In this document: positions 1 to 10,968 of the stretch, piece by piece
Position numbering within the stretch: the first letter of the stretch is position 1
Layout of the letters: each line of letters opens with the position of its first letter
Assembly: GCF_030867095.1 (NCBI RefSeq)
Contig: NC_081827.1
Span: 26,784,001 to 26,848,000 of the forward strand
Direction of reading: 5' to 3'
Length of the DNA stretch: 64,000 bases
DNA from: Alligator mississippiensis
Taxonomy: Eukaryota > Chordata > Crocodylia > Alligatoridae
Notes under the pieces: model-generated
Seen by the model: the letters and a program-made list of their open reading frames with translations, nothing else
Database searches by the model: none
Told to the model about the DNA's origin: nothing
Made by a program: the position numbers and the translations under genes

Positions 1-3000
1 AGTTTCCATAACAGTGTTTATATAGCATTTGCATCATCTGCTACTTTGAGTGCCTATTTGTATAGTAACCAACCTTATCAGGTCAGAAGGCTAAGCAATT
101 ATAGTAACAAATAAACCAATAACATACTCTACATGCAGTATCAGGAGGTATATAGTGGATTGCCACATGGATTTATTTCCTGATCCAGTCAGTGCTCAGG
201 GAATTATCAGGAAGGTTCTGACCAACTTCAATGCATTTTACATCAGGCCTTTAGCTGCCTTCAGACTTTAAGACAAATCAAACAATCATGCTTCAAGTCA
301 CACACAGGACTGGTAGGGATGCCAGTGGAAATTCCATGTAGACACTAAGTGCAATATATAGCACTTACCTTTATTGTGTAATACAACTATTCTATCTTTA
401 AAACAATAAATTGCAAATAGCAGAACCATGACTCGCTGAATCACTGATGCCAGCAGTGCCTCATGCAAAGGTGGATTCAATTTGAACCTCTCTTATTGGA
501 TTTCAAGTTTCATTAAAAAGGGAAAATGATAATTTTCTATGGGCACCACAGCAGCTGGTGTGTGTGAAATCATGGATGTGCTCCTTGCATGCTGTTCCAG
601 ATTTTGTTGGCTGAATTGGGATGGGAGACCAGACTTCCACCATGCTGATGACTGGCTTTCTGGACTTGGGCAAGGGGCAGACCCTAAGGGAGCACTGAGG
701 GGACTTTAGGTGCTTAAATCCAAAACTGCAATCCAATCCTCTCTGCTCAGTAACTGCCTAATCCTAGGAGTGCCTACAATTCACTCAGCCCCTTCGGCAC
801 CTGCAATTGTCTTTCTTGTCATGCACAGAATTGTTCCAGTCTTGTATAACCCAGATCCAGAAATTAGGCAGAATGGCGCCAAACTCTTCTGAGGGCTTGC
901 CTATCCCACATCAGCAGCACTCCAGGAGGACAGGACTGAACATGTTCAGCCCAGATGAGTCCACTAACATGCTCCAGCTCTAGAAGTTTGCCTGTGAGGC
1001 TGGACTCATCCTCAGTATCTACTCTCAAGCTTACTGAAGGCCGAGGGCTTGAGAGCAGGTGCTAGGGATGAGTCTGGAGCAGCCTCACAGGTAAACTTCA
1101 AGCTTTGGAGGGCATCAGTAGACTTAGGCAGGCAGGGCCTGGGTGAAACATGCTCAGGACCATGCTCCCTGCAGCCTAGTGCTGATGTGGTAATTGTAGT
1201 GATAGAAGCTATAATTTAAACACTTCCTTGCTTGGAAGACTACAGGGTTTGGAGGTTGCAAGATGGTCCCTCAGTTGCAGTAGTTAGAGACTAATGGATT
1301 GCAGCAGCTCATCTACTGCTCCACAGTAACACTTGCTTAGTTCTTCTCATTCACTGTTTACCTGTATTTATTGAACCTGATGATCACTAGAGTAATGACA
1401 AGGTTTGAGGGGACTGATTCAAATGGCATTTTCTGAACACAGTGGCCACATGCTCGCAGGACCGGGCCTCATATAACAGGCAATTTCAGTCACTTGTTTT
1501 TAAGGCAGGGCTGCATGTATTGGTGCTTTAATCTTTTCTGTGACTATTTAAGATAGCCTTTACTTTCAGAACTGTTTGCTTTTTAATTCAATGACAGTTT
1601 AATATACATTTAATGAGCAATCCTGGGGCCCAGTAAGTGCCCTAGCCACTAGGCTACAGAGTCAGTCTACATTTTGTCGTTAGTCTTTCTGGCCACATTC
1701 CTTCTGCACAGTGCCACCTTTCAACAGGAAGGAGAAATGTGCTCCACTTAGCTCAGGATATAGCTGGTGGTTGGGGTACTCCCTTGGGCTGCAAGATGTG
1801 GGTTTGATACTATCCACTCCACCTCAGGAAAAAGAGAATCAAACCCAAGTTTCTGGCTTGCTTGGCAAATGCTCTCACTACTATATTACAGTAAAGGAGG
1901 AGCACCAGCATCTCCTCCAGTTGTATTTTAGAAGAAAAAAAGGGAGCTCTGCTTCATGCCTTTAAAGAGCAATTATAGGCACCTACCCTCATGGGAGAAA
2001 TTGGGACTCTGGATCTCAAGTGAATGGAAGCACCTGGCAGCAGCCCTGGAAAGGGAAGTGGGGTTTCCAACTCACTTTTCAGCATAGCATTTCTGACTGG
2101 TCCTCCTCAGCATGTGCATAAGGAGCCTTAGTGCTGACATTTGGGGTTTGGAATCCACTCTGGGAAACTAGCACTTAAAAGTTATGTGTTGCACCATTTA
2201 ACTTTCAGGTGCCCAAGTCCTTAATTGGCTCTAGCCCTTGAGTCTCTGCACGGCTGATGCAACCACATACCAAGCCCCCTCTGAATTCATTTGGCCAGAC
2301 TTCCCCTTTCTCTGTAAACTGTCAATTTAGCCCAGCTTACACTTGTAAGTAATAATTTGAGAGAGGATGCAAAGACAAGGTAAACAGGAGATGGAGCAGG
2401 TAGGAGAGAAAGGATCCAGAATCACTGGAATATTGCATCTGTCTCTTGAATCACATTTTTCATTCTGCCGTGTGTGTGTGTGTATACATATGAAAGAAAT
2501 GAAACCATATGTGGCTGTATTTATTCATATAAAAAGTTAGGGGACTTTCATTGACATAACAGATACATTATGTGAGATGTTAGAAGTGAACCTTAAAGCT
2601 AGACAAGGGATCAAATAGAAATAATGGATAACCTCTTGGTGCAGGCTGTCAGAAAATTGTTTTCATGTGTTAAGAAAAATTACCAAAGCATCTAATAGAC
2701 AACTATTCCCATCAAAAGAGGAAAGAGATGAAGATAAAAACTAATAGTTTAGGCGACTTAATCATGATAACAACAATAATAACCATTCTATGACTGAGCC
2801 ATGGATCAATTTGTGAAAGTTCCTAATTTATTTAGAATTGGCTGCCTAAATTCTAACAGGAAATTATTACAGCACGACTAAAATGGCTTCTTTCTCCAGG
2901 GTCAGCTTGGCAACAGAGAAATAAGCTGACCTCAGAGAGTGTTGTTGCACTAGCTGAAGAGGAAAGCATTATCAGGAAAATGTGGTAAGTCGTAAACCTT

Positions 3001-3302
3001 AGATGCAGTTGAGAAGGAGAGAACATTTCTTCTGTATAAACTGACTGCAAATAGAACTAGAAAGAAATCCACAGAGATAAGGTCAAGGTCTCAGTCCTGC
3101 AACTTCCTTCATGCAAACAGATGGTCCCTTTGAAATCCCTCCCTCAGTGATGCTAGCAAAAGCTTTTTGGGCACTGACAGATGTGCAACTCCCTGCTGTA
3201 ACTCGTGGCGCTTTGCAAGAAGAGCCATGAGTTACAGTGTCCCACTCCTGACCCAACAGACATTCACTGTTGGGAATGGGAAGGGTTGGGATTATTGAGC
3301 TC
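1..3302. other. Intergenic DNA upstream of ERV copy 1, no gene seen
   Basis: AT-rich sequence with only short ORFs lacking recognisable domains or splice context. A (TG)n tract lies near 2468-2485. The stretch near 1626-1670 (gccactaggctacag) has the look of an old tRNA-derived SINE fragment but is too short to name. Nothing else is supported. Confidence 0.6.
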
Positions 3303-3564
3303 CAGTGTGTCATGACCCAAAGGTATGATTTTGTGTGTGCTTTGGCACTAGAATTATCCCCGTGGGATTACAGCTTCATTGCACGGTGGAGTTTTGCTGC
3401 ACCGAGAACCTGCGTGCAAAGGAGAGAGTTCCTGCCACTTTGCAGCTGTCTTTGCAGGGTGCATTTTCTTTGCAGCACAGAAATGCACGGTGCAAAGAGT
3501 TCCCGCTATACGAATGCAAATTTGTTCCCCGCTATTGGCTAGTTCTAAATTATTCCCACGTGGC

Positions 3565-3594
3565 GGCTAGCGATTGGCCTGCTAGCCGTATAAG
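3565..3594 (+). promoter_or_regulatory. LTR core promoter: inverted repeat around a CCAAT box, then TATA
   Basis: GGCTAGC (3565-3571) and GCTAGCC (3581-3587) form a perfect 7-bp inverted repeat that encloses ATTGG (3573-3577, a reverse CCAAT box). TATAAG follows at 3589-3594. The same arrangement is kept, with a TATAAA-type box, in the solo LTR (about 35850-35880) and in both LTRs of copy 2. It probably sets transcription start about 25-30 bp downstream; this is inferred, not measured. Confidence 0.7.
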
Positions 3595-3915
3595 AGGCTT
3601 GAGCGGTTTCCGCCCAAGCCGAAGAGGACTCCACATCCATCTCGTGGGGACTCTGGGTACACAGAGGGTAATAGAAACCCTGTGTGAGATCCAGAGGAGT
3701 TTGGCGGCCTGATCCACCGCCCACCTCTTCCTGTCTTGGTGCGGTAACCTTCCTTAAGACGTATCTACGAGTTTTCTGCTTTGTGGCGCACTTGTCCAGG
3801 ACATCCGGAGTTCTGTTTACATGGAGCCTAGCAAATTCCACGTGATTGTTCGTATTCTTTTGTTTGTAACCGCAACTCAAGCAAGTTTTCCAGCCTGCAC
3901 CGCGACCATCTCAGT

Positions 3916-3921
3916 GTAAGT
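3916..3921 (+). promoter_or_regulatory. Splice donor within the 5' LTR
   Basis: GTAAGT is a perfect +1 to +6 donor and lies about 320 bp downstream of the TATA box, so inside the transcribed part of the LTR. It recurs at 36297-36302 (solo LTR) and 36860-36865 (copy 2 5' LTR), and at 6972-6977 in the 3' LTR. It would pair with the acceptor at 6048-6049 to make a subgenomic mRNA for the small membrane ORF. The next bases make AGTAAA, a known variant poly(A) hexamer. Confidence 0.65.
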
Positions 3922-4062
3922 AAACAATCTTAAAATCTACCATTAAGCGTCTGTGCCTAATTCTAGCTCGGCGCCCGCCCTCTCCGACCTGGCGTGCCCG
4001 GGCTGCCGGCCACAGCCCGCGTGCAGCGCGACAAGGGCCGTGGGTTCGCACCCGGCCCGCAC

Positions 4063-5895
4063 ATGGCGATGAGGATGGGATCAGGAGAGGGCTCGCTGGA
4101 GTTAGAATTAGTTGAAAACTGCCCTTGGAAAAGTGGGAGACGCAACGTAGCAAGTGTTGCGGAACTGGAGGCGCACATCGCTTACCACCAGGCGGGCGGA
4201 AGGGGTAAGAGATGTATCAGCGGATTCCTTTCACTGAAGGGAGAAGAGGGAGCTTCCAAAGACGGAGCCCTAGAAGGGAGAGAAGTGTATCTTCACCCTG
4301 TGGCGTTCGGGTGTATCATGAGCGACGAGCGGGTCCTGTACAGGCCCCTCAATGCTGTGTCCCTCGCCGAAGTCAACCCAGCGAGCGCAGTGGGCCCGAC
4401 CCTCACCTGGGAGTGTGCCCGTTGCTCGCGATGTGCCCGGGAGATGGGAGAGCCGATGCCGATCGGCTGGTTCTCCCCTTGCATGGTGATACCTAGATTG
4501 AGAGGTCGCGAGCGTCCGTCCGAGCTCTGCGAAAACCCGGAGACGGAGGAACACGCCGTAGATGAGATAGTGGTCCTACGGTGTGACAAGGGGGGAGAAT
4601 TGAATGCAACTTTTCAAACCATGATGGATCTAATGAATAAAACTCTAAGTTTGAAGACTCAGCTGCATATGGCGGTTCAGGCGGTCGGAGAAGCAGCTGA
4701 GAGAGGGGATCTTAAAATGCCACGACAAGATGGCGCCGAGCAGAAAGAAGACCGCGTGGAGGAGCCGGAAAAGAGGGATGGAGCTTTGGAGGAACCCGCG
4801 AGGGTTTGGCTGGTAACTCCGCCCAGCGACGTAACGCCGCTTCTGCCAACCACGCCCCTCTGCTGACGGGAGGGGGAGTCAAGCGGAGGAGTACATCCAC
4901 CCCTCCCACCTGAAACAGCAACAACCCCCACTGTAACAATAACTACAGCTCCAACAGAGACAACGACAACAACGACTCGTGAAGAAACTGATCAGCCTGC
5001 AGCATCAAGCAGCCGAGTCATCAATCCACAGAGTGCAGTTCAAGCTACTACTTACTACGCTCGCTCCAGAGCCGAACTACAAAATTTGTGTAGGGAATCC
5101 AGGATCCAACCCAAGGAAACTCTGGCTGTGTGGTTGGGATGTCTGGTCGTGGAGCTTGGGTCCAACCTCCTGGACCAGGAAGAGGCAAGCTTCTTGGTGA
5201 GACAAGCTTCATGGAGTAGGGGACATGTCACTGACATCGACATGGTGGCATTTAGCGTCCACTGGCCTATTCCAATTCCAGCGCTTGTGGCAGGAGTGAT
5301 CGAACAAAAGGCCCACGCATGGCACGATGGACGACCAGAGCACACCGGTGCAGAACAGCTTGTACTGGCCATCATAGGAGTCTCGTATTGTGCCTGGAAC
5401 CCAAGAGTATGTATGCTGGGACTGACACCGCTCCAGCGAATGCGACCATGGCCTCATCGTCACCTGCGAGACCCTGGAACTGTTCCGGTGACCCTCGACA
5501 GCATAGACAGTTGTCTTAAGGTCTATGGGCAGAGGAACATAGTGGTTTTGCGAATTGTGCTTAACCCAATGGTCGACCACCCTGTGAGTAGTCTCCTTCA
5601 TCAGTTACCAAGACTGCGTGTCCTAATGGAGCCGAAACTATCCAGTGATCGGGAATGTCAACGCCCAACTGAGGCTCAGAACACAAGACACCGCAAATCC
5701 GAACGTCCAGTATTACGCCAGAGAATGCAAGAGGAGCGATACATGTTTGGATTCCTCCTGCAGCGTTCTGGACTTAATAAGCGACAGCTTCGGATTTTGG
5801 GGGACGCGGGACAATGGCAATTAGCCTACGAGTTAGGTTTTCATTACCTAGAAGAAGGTGACGACGACTCCTCGACGATTTCGTCGAGCTATTGA
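4063..5895 (+). pseudogene. Gag-like polyprotein, one in-frame TGA
   Basis: A single reading frame of 611 codons runs from an ATG at 4063-4065 to TAG at 5893-5895, interrupted only by TGA at codon 268 (4864-4866). The ATG uses the last base of the LTR and the first two of the PBS. The first part (about residues 1-230) is matrix-like, with a cysteine-rich patch ECARCSRCARE. Then comes an acidic, Pro/Thr-rich linker (about 225-325). After it is a capsid-like region with the motif PKETLAVWLGCLVVELG followed by a WPIPIPALVAGVI segment, which recalls capsid regions of ERV-L-like and avian ERV Gag proteins. There is no CCHC zinc knuckle; the C-terminus is acidic (EEGDDDSS). Copy 2 has the N-terminal half without the stop. 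The capsid assignment is tentative. Confidence 0.65.
4064..4081 (+). promoter_or_regulatory. Primer-binding site, tRNA-Ser(GCU)
   Basis: The 18 bases TGGCGATGAGGATGGGAT directly after the LTR are complementary to the 3' end of vertebrate tRNA-Ser(GCU) with one mismatch. The equivalent site in copy 2 (37005-37022) matches fully. Assignment uses the known tRNA 3' sequence ending CCTCGTCGCCA. Confidence 0.85.
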
Positions 5896-6047
5896 GAGTG
5901 AAAAGAGAGAGAGCTGTCCAGCATAGAGTCGTGTTTTAAATACCTGTATTTAATAGTGATAGAAAGTTTAATCAACTGCATTATCGTGCGGTCCCGTGTA
6001 ATTTTGTAAATATTAGTGTGATAACCATTTTAAGAAAGTTCTTTTAT

Positions 6048-6049
6048 AG
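6048..6049 (+). promoter_or_regulatory. Splice acceptor upstream of the small membrane ORF
   Basis: A pyrimidine-rich stretch ending ttcttttatag precedes the exon start at 6050. Copy 2 has ttctttttacag at the same place (AG 38287-38288), a better acceptor. The frame is open from the exon start through the ATG at 6137 in both copies. Confidence 0.6.
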
Positions 6050-6136
6050 ATCCGGGATTCGGAGTGCGTGGTGGAGAGAGGCCCCGAGAGGGACAACATC
6101 ACCGAAAGGAGCGAGGGCCTGACACGCGATTCCACC

Positions 6137-6334
6137 ATGACGCCCACTAAAGCCCTGATCATCCAGTTTATTGTTACGAATATAATTATGTGTATATGTG
6201 TGTGTGCCGGCTATTATTTGATTCGATCCCTTGAGGACGAACTTTTATTGTTAGCTAATTTTGTATTTGTTCGTTTAGTTTCACGAACCTTTGACAGAGC
6301 TACTAATAATCCGGATGATGGACATATAATATAA
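6137..6334 (+). CDS. 65-residue single-span membrane protein in the env position
   Basis: The ATG at 6137 has a good context (tccaccATGa). The product has a 7-residue N-terminus and a strongly hydrophobic segment (about residues 6-28) with a Cys cluster MCICVCAGYY. It then has a charged turn RSLEDE and a second amphipathic stretch (about 34-50). The tail is polar. Copy 2 encodes a protein of identical length (38376-38573) with the same core; most replacements exchange one hydrophobic residue for another. The position, between gag and the polypurine tract behind a splice acceptor, is that of env, but there is no signal peptide, surface subunit or fusion peptide. It may be an env remnant, a viroporin-like protein, or an assembly or anchoring protein. 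Function is unknown. Confidence 0.6.
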   Translation: MTPTKALIIQFIVTNIIMCICVCAGYYLIRSLEDELLLLANFVFVRLVSRTFDRATNNPDDGHII

Positions 6335-6352
6335 TTCTATTGTGCCTTCAGC

Positions 6353-6362
6353 AAGGGGGGGA
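6353..6362 (+). promoter_or_regulatory. Polypurine tract
   Basis: AAGGGGGGGA lies directly before the 3' LTR; copy 2 has the same tract at 38592-38600. This is the expected plus-strand primer site. Confidence 0.85.
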
Positions 6363-7119
6363 TGTCATGACCCAAAGGTCTGATTTTGTGTGTGCTTCGG
6401 CACTAGAATTATCCCTGTGGGATTACAGCTTCATTGCATGGTGGAGTTTTGCTGCACTGAGAACCCGCGTGCAAAGGAGAGAGTTCCCGCCACTTTGCAG
6501 CTGTCTTTGCAGGGTGCATTTTCTTTGCAGCACAGAAATGCACGGTGCAAAGAGTTCCCGCTATTCGAATGCAAATTTGTTCCCCGCTATTGGCTAGTTC
6601 TAAATTATTCCCACGTGGCGGCTAGCGATTGGCCTGCTAGCTGTATAAGAGGCTTGAGCGGTTTCTGCCCAAGCCGAAGAGGACTCCACATCCATCTCGT
6701 GGGGACTCTGGGTACATGGCAGGGTAATAGAAACCCTGTGTGAGATCCAGAGGAGTTTGGCGGCCTGATCCACCGCCCACCTCTTCCCGTCTTCATGCGG
6801 TAACCTTCCTTAAGATGTATCTACGAGTTTTCTGCTTTGTGGCGCGCTTGTCCAGGACATCCAGAGTTCTGTTTACGTGGAGCCTAGCAAACTCCATGTG
6901 ATTGTTCGTATTCTTTTGTTTGTAACCGCAACTCAAGCAAGTTTTCCAGCCTGCACCGCGACCATCTCGGTGTAAGTAAACAATCTTAAAATCTACCATT
7001 AAGTGTCTGTGCCTAATTCTAGCTCGGCGCCCGCCCTCTCCGACCCGGCGTGCCCGGGCTGCCGGCCACAGCCCGCGTGCAGCGCGACAAGGGTCGCGGG
7101 TTCACACCCGGCCCACACA
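6363..7119 (+). repeat. 3' LTR of ERV copy 1
   Basis: Near-identical to 3308-4063, with TG...CA ends, followed by the target duplication CAGTG at 7120-7124. TATA, the CCAAT inverted repeat and the GTAAGT donor (6972-6977) are kept, so it could act as a sense promoter toward CDHR3 exon 1. Confidence 0.92.
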
Positions 7120-7124
7120 CAGTG

Positions 7125-10100
7125 TTGCACCCGAGCCTGAGCTGTGCCCACCCCCACCCCAGCTCTAGTTCTGCCTTCAGAATGGTGGGGGCGGGGGAGG
7201 GAATTCAGTGTGGGGTTTGCCAAACCAACACTTGAGGGTGGGGTGGGTAGATTGGAGCAACACCCCCACCCCCAACCTTGGAACACCTGACAGGAGTTAA
7301 TGAAGGCACTCCACTTTGGAGAACTTCACCTAAACCCTTGTGTAATGAGGGTTCAGATTGTCATGTGATTGGACACTTTTAAAGTGATCTGTAGCTATGT
7401 GCTTCTGTAAGGACGTGTCTGTAGAGAACTTTCAAGGGGCCAATCACATGACAAATGTAACTTCTGTCTGCGCCCAAACCTTCCACCTCCCTCACTCAGC
7501 CCCCTATCCTTTCTCTGAGCCTACATCTTTCTTATATCACATTCCAACCAGTTGGTCTGTTTCTTGTGTCCATTTCCTGACAGCAACAGCATTTTTCTCT
7601 CATACCCTTCACCTCCCTTATTCTCCTGATCACCTAGACATCTCTTTTTCTAACAAACACTTGTTTTATCTAGTTTTGAAAATAAGAATGAAGAAAAAAC
7701 ATTTAGAAACAACCCCACCCTGGACTTTTCCTGTTCCACTTGGCCTTCAAACTCTTGGAGTATATCACTGTTTTCTCTGCCTTGACCTCCTCTCACCTGC
7801 TTTATATCCCATAAAATATTATTTCTACTGCATCAGAACTGCTATGATGAACCTCATCAGTGACCCCCTCCACATGATTTGCTATGGAGGTCTCTCCCCT
7901 TCATTCATACTTTTCTAACTGGCTGCCACACTTGACACAATGAATTACTCATTGCTTTTCAGTGTTATCCCACAGCTTCAGCTTTCTTTTGATTCTGACT
8001 TAACTGCAAACCTGACAACATCTCCAGACAAATGAGAAAGTCACATGGGATACTCTGTGGAAGAATGTAGTGGAAGAGAGAATTGAGGAAGGGGTCCAGA
8101 AAGGCACTGCTGGGGACTGTGGGAAGGTGGAGGTAAGAGAGCCTGTTTCTCCTGCACATGAGCCTCTCACATACCTTTTCTTTTATTCACCTACCATATC
8201 CTTTTCTGTACCACACCTTTTTTGCAGGCAATGTTCGTCACTCCTTTTCTCTCCCCCTTTACCTTCAGGTCCTCTGCTCAAAGCGCACATACCTCTTGAA
8301 GGCTTCTCAGTAACAACCTGACGATGGTGGAAACATATTGAAAGAACAAACAAAACACACGCCAACTATGCAGATGTTTTTTTCACGTAGCACTTTCTTA
8401 ACATGCAAATCATAAACTTTTGTACCGAGGGACAGACATACATGAGGGAAGACCCTAAAGATTTAAGCAAATGCATAAGTCATATTTCAATCCAGCCCAG
8501 GTTTCCTGTCTCCTAGTGTTGTGTCCATTCACAAGATGAGCTTGCAGAGGTTGCTTTTATCTTTTCTCTGTTGCAGAATATGAAAGGTTTAGTGTGTGAG
8601 GAGAAGTCTGATTTATGTAATTGTGCACATGGATGCTGAACTATTGTTGCCAATGGGATCTGTGTGGGCACTCAAACAAAAGAAAGACCAAACGAATAGT
8701 CTAAGATATGTTTTTATAGAAGAAATAGCCTTAGGAGAAAGGACAAAAAGTTGTGTCTTCAGAGCACGGAGGAGGGGGAGTCCTGCTCACATTTTTTCAG
8801 AGGTACAGGAAAGGAGGAAGCCCAGTGCTCTCACACTACAAATGAAACAAATGAAAACTCTGGTAGCTGAAAGTATCCATTATTTTAAACCTTAGCCCAG
8901 CAGTTTCTATAGTTCTCTCAGGTGTTTAGGAGGCATCTGTGTTTAACTGAAAGGATTATAAGCAACCACTAAAATGAAACAAAACCATACAAGATGTTTT
9001 ACAAAAATTAAAGGTTCCAGACTTAAATTCACATGCTCAGATCCGTCCATTGATGGGTTTCCACACATGTGGGCCTTATCAAATTTAATTACCTCTGTAA
9101 TGACACCTCATAGAGGTATCATGGGCCAAAGGACAGAGCATTGACTTTGCAAGCAAAGAAGAGGACTGACTAGTCAGGGCCAGTCTTGCTGAGGGGCAGA
9201 CTATCCAGAACACAAACCAAGTTGGAGTCTCTATCAGGTAACCTTGCTGATCTCAGGGAACCTCTAGGACCAGGTGCACATCTTGCAGCCTGTGTGGGGG
9301 AGCAAGGGAGGAAAACCTGTAACCCCCAACAGAATTATTAGTGGGAAAATGTCATGAGCAGAGCCATGTGATTGTTTCCTCCCACTTAGCCCTATGCTAT
9401 ATGAAATTTTCCCATGATAGAAACCAAGTGCACTGGTCTCCTTTGATATAGCACTTTTCATAAGGAGATCACCAAACATTTCAAATTTGCATTCTGCCTC
9501 ACAATGCATAAGTGAATAAGAAAAGCACTACTATCCCTATTTTACTGATGGGGAAAGGTGCTTAAGTGATTTGCCTCAGGTCACACATGAAATCTGTGGC
9601 ATGGTAAATAAACTAAACCAAAGTCTTCCATGTCCTAGGCAAGTGTCCTAAACACAGACTTATCCTTCTTACACTCACCTCCCTTGTAAAGTTTAAGAAG
9701 ATTCTGTGGCCCATATATAATAAGTTGGTGGTTCCAGTCCAATTCTCATGGGAGGTGTCTACACACAGACCCCTTTTTCACAGCTGGTATTCATTTGTGC
9801 CTGGTTAGAAGTCTATACAGAAGTGGAAAGTTTCTTATTGGAAACCTCCAGAAAAAGACCAAGGAATGCACGACTTGCGTGCTTCTGAAAAGGGTTTGAT
9901 GGTAGAGCCATAGCTGACAGCCCGCTCCAATTGAAGATTAAGCTTAGACTGCCAAAGGGTTCCTTGAGTGATGCTGTTAAACCAGCTTCTTAAATGGAAT
10001 AATCTGTACCAGCAAAAAGACTTTCTTGCCAGTATAATGGCATCTGTACTATGGCTTTCAAGAGTGTGATTTTTAATAACATAGCCACATTAGTAAAAGC

Positions 10101-10956
10101 CCCGTGTGAAAAGCAGTTATACCAGTATAACCATATTCATACTTCCTCAAACTATCACAAGATATAGTGCTCTAACTCAGTTCACACTAGAAGTTTTTGC
10201 TCATAGAACTATTCCAATATAACAGCACCAGCAAACCCCCCCTTCACTCCAACCATTGGAGCTGTGATAGCAGCCTGTGTAGGTAATACCGGAGTCAGCT
10301 CTGATCAAGCGAACTTAGGTACCCAATAGCAGTGAACCCACAGTGGTACAAGCTGTATGGTAGTCCCCTCTGCAGATCTCCATGGGCTGGGCAGCCTATG
10401 ACACCATAGCTTCATTGCTATGGGTGATTGGGCTCATTAGGGCATATCTACTTTGGCTATGGGTACATGAGCCATTATCATGCCTCTGACAGTAGTATAT
10501 ATAAGGCTTAGTGAACTCTGTGATCCTCCCCCCCCAGAACAAGTGTAAAATAACATGGAGCAAGCAGGGAAACTGCTGTACATCAGTGCATGATTTCTGG
10601 TCTCTGCAGAGTATACCTCATTCTTCAGAGCTTATCAAACCAGTACTATTTTTGCTATTTTGTAAGCAACTAGATATTTTGTCTCCTTGGTATTTTAAGA
10701 GAATTGAGATGTAAGGCATATTAAAGATGTTTTTTGCCAGGTGTGACAGTCCTATGCACAGAATGCCAGCAAGGAGCAGTCCACTGAAGAACAAACAGAA
10801 TGATGGTGTTTGAAACTCCCTTAGCTACAGCAAAACCTTTGTTTGACTTCTCATGCAATAGAGTGACAAGGGGAAATATTAGGTGTGGCTGATCTAGACT
10901 AAGGAAGCTATTGCAAAGTCTTCCTTTAGTTCACATCCTAGGGGTCTGGATGGCAG
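7125..10956. other. Intergenic DNA between ERV copy 1 and CDHR3 exon 1
   Basis: No gene recognised. At 7286-7330 a word of the type GAAGGCACTCCA...TGGAG..CTTCA recurs near 12020-12050, so dispersed repeat fragments are present. A MIR-like SINE lies at about 9514-9660. The rest is AT-rich DNA in which I see nothing specific. Any CDHR3 promoter would lie in the last few hundred bases, but no clear TATA or CpG island is visible. Confidence 0.5.
9514..9660 (-). repeat. MIR-like SINE fragment
   Basis: The segment ctattttactgatggggaaa...gtgatttgcctcaggtcacac matches the complement of the MIR core, as does the order of the motifs. Edges are approximate and the copy is old. Confidence 0.65.
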
Positions 10957-10968
10957 ATGTCAGGGAAG

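Larger units (their letters stand above)
3308..4063 (+). repeat. 5' LTR of ERV copy 1
   Basis: Begins TGTCATGACC and ends CCCGCACA, giving the TG...CA ends of retroviral LTRs. U3 holds repeated TTTGCA/TGCAAA words between about 3415 and 3520, a CCAAT box inside an inverted repeat, and a TATA box at 3589-3594. Downstream lies a conserved GTAAGT donor. A near-identical copy lies at 6363-7119. Confidence 0.93.
3303..7124 (+). mobile_element. Endogenous retrovirus copy 1 (pol-less, gag + mini membrane ORF)
   Basis: Complete LTR element with 5-bp target duplication CAGTG at 3303-3307 and 7120-7124. Its parts are: 5' LTR 3308-4063; PBS 4064-4081; a Gag-like reading frame 4063-5895 broken by one TGA; splice acceptor at 6048-6049; a 65-codon membrane ORF 6137-6334; polypurine tract 6353-6362; 3' LTR 6363-7119. 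No protease, reverse transcriptase, RNase H or integrase sequence fits in the 2.3-kb interior, so the element depends on enzymes from elsewhere. The two LTRs are nearly the same length (756 and 757 bp) and differ by scattered, mostly transition-type changes, so the insertion is moderately old. It lies about 3.8 kb upstream of CDHR3 exon 1, in the same orientation. Confidence 0.9.

Noticed and set aside
3820-3915. A leader ORF in the 5' LTR of copy 1 that reads like a signal peptide up to the splice donor.
   Set aside because: The ATG is ACG in the 3' LTR and absent from copy 2, the frame has stops in copy 2, and the consensus donor does not join it in frame to the mini membrane ORF. It looks like a chance result of a CpG transition.
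4031-4063. tRNA-like GGGTTCGCACCC word at the end of U5.
   Set aside because: No A box, anticodon arm or acceptor pairing could be found, and the word is not kept in copy 2.
6068-6136. Extended N-terminus of the mini membrane ORF from a GTG.
   Set aside because: GTG starts are not expected; the first ATG after the acceptor is 6137. The open, partly conserved upstream frame is noted but no start codon for it is known.
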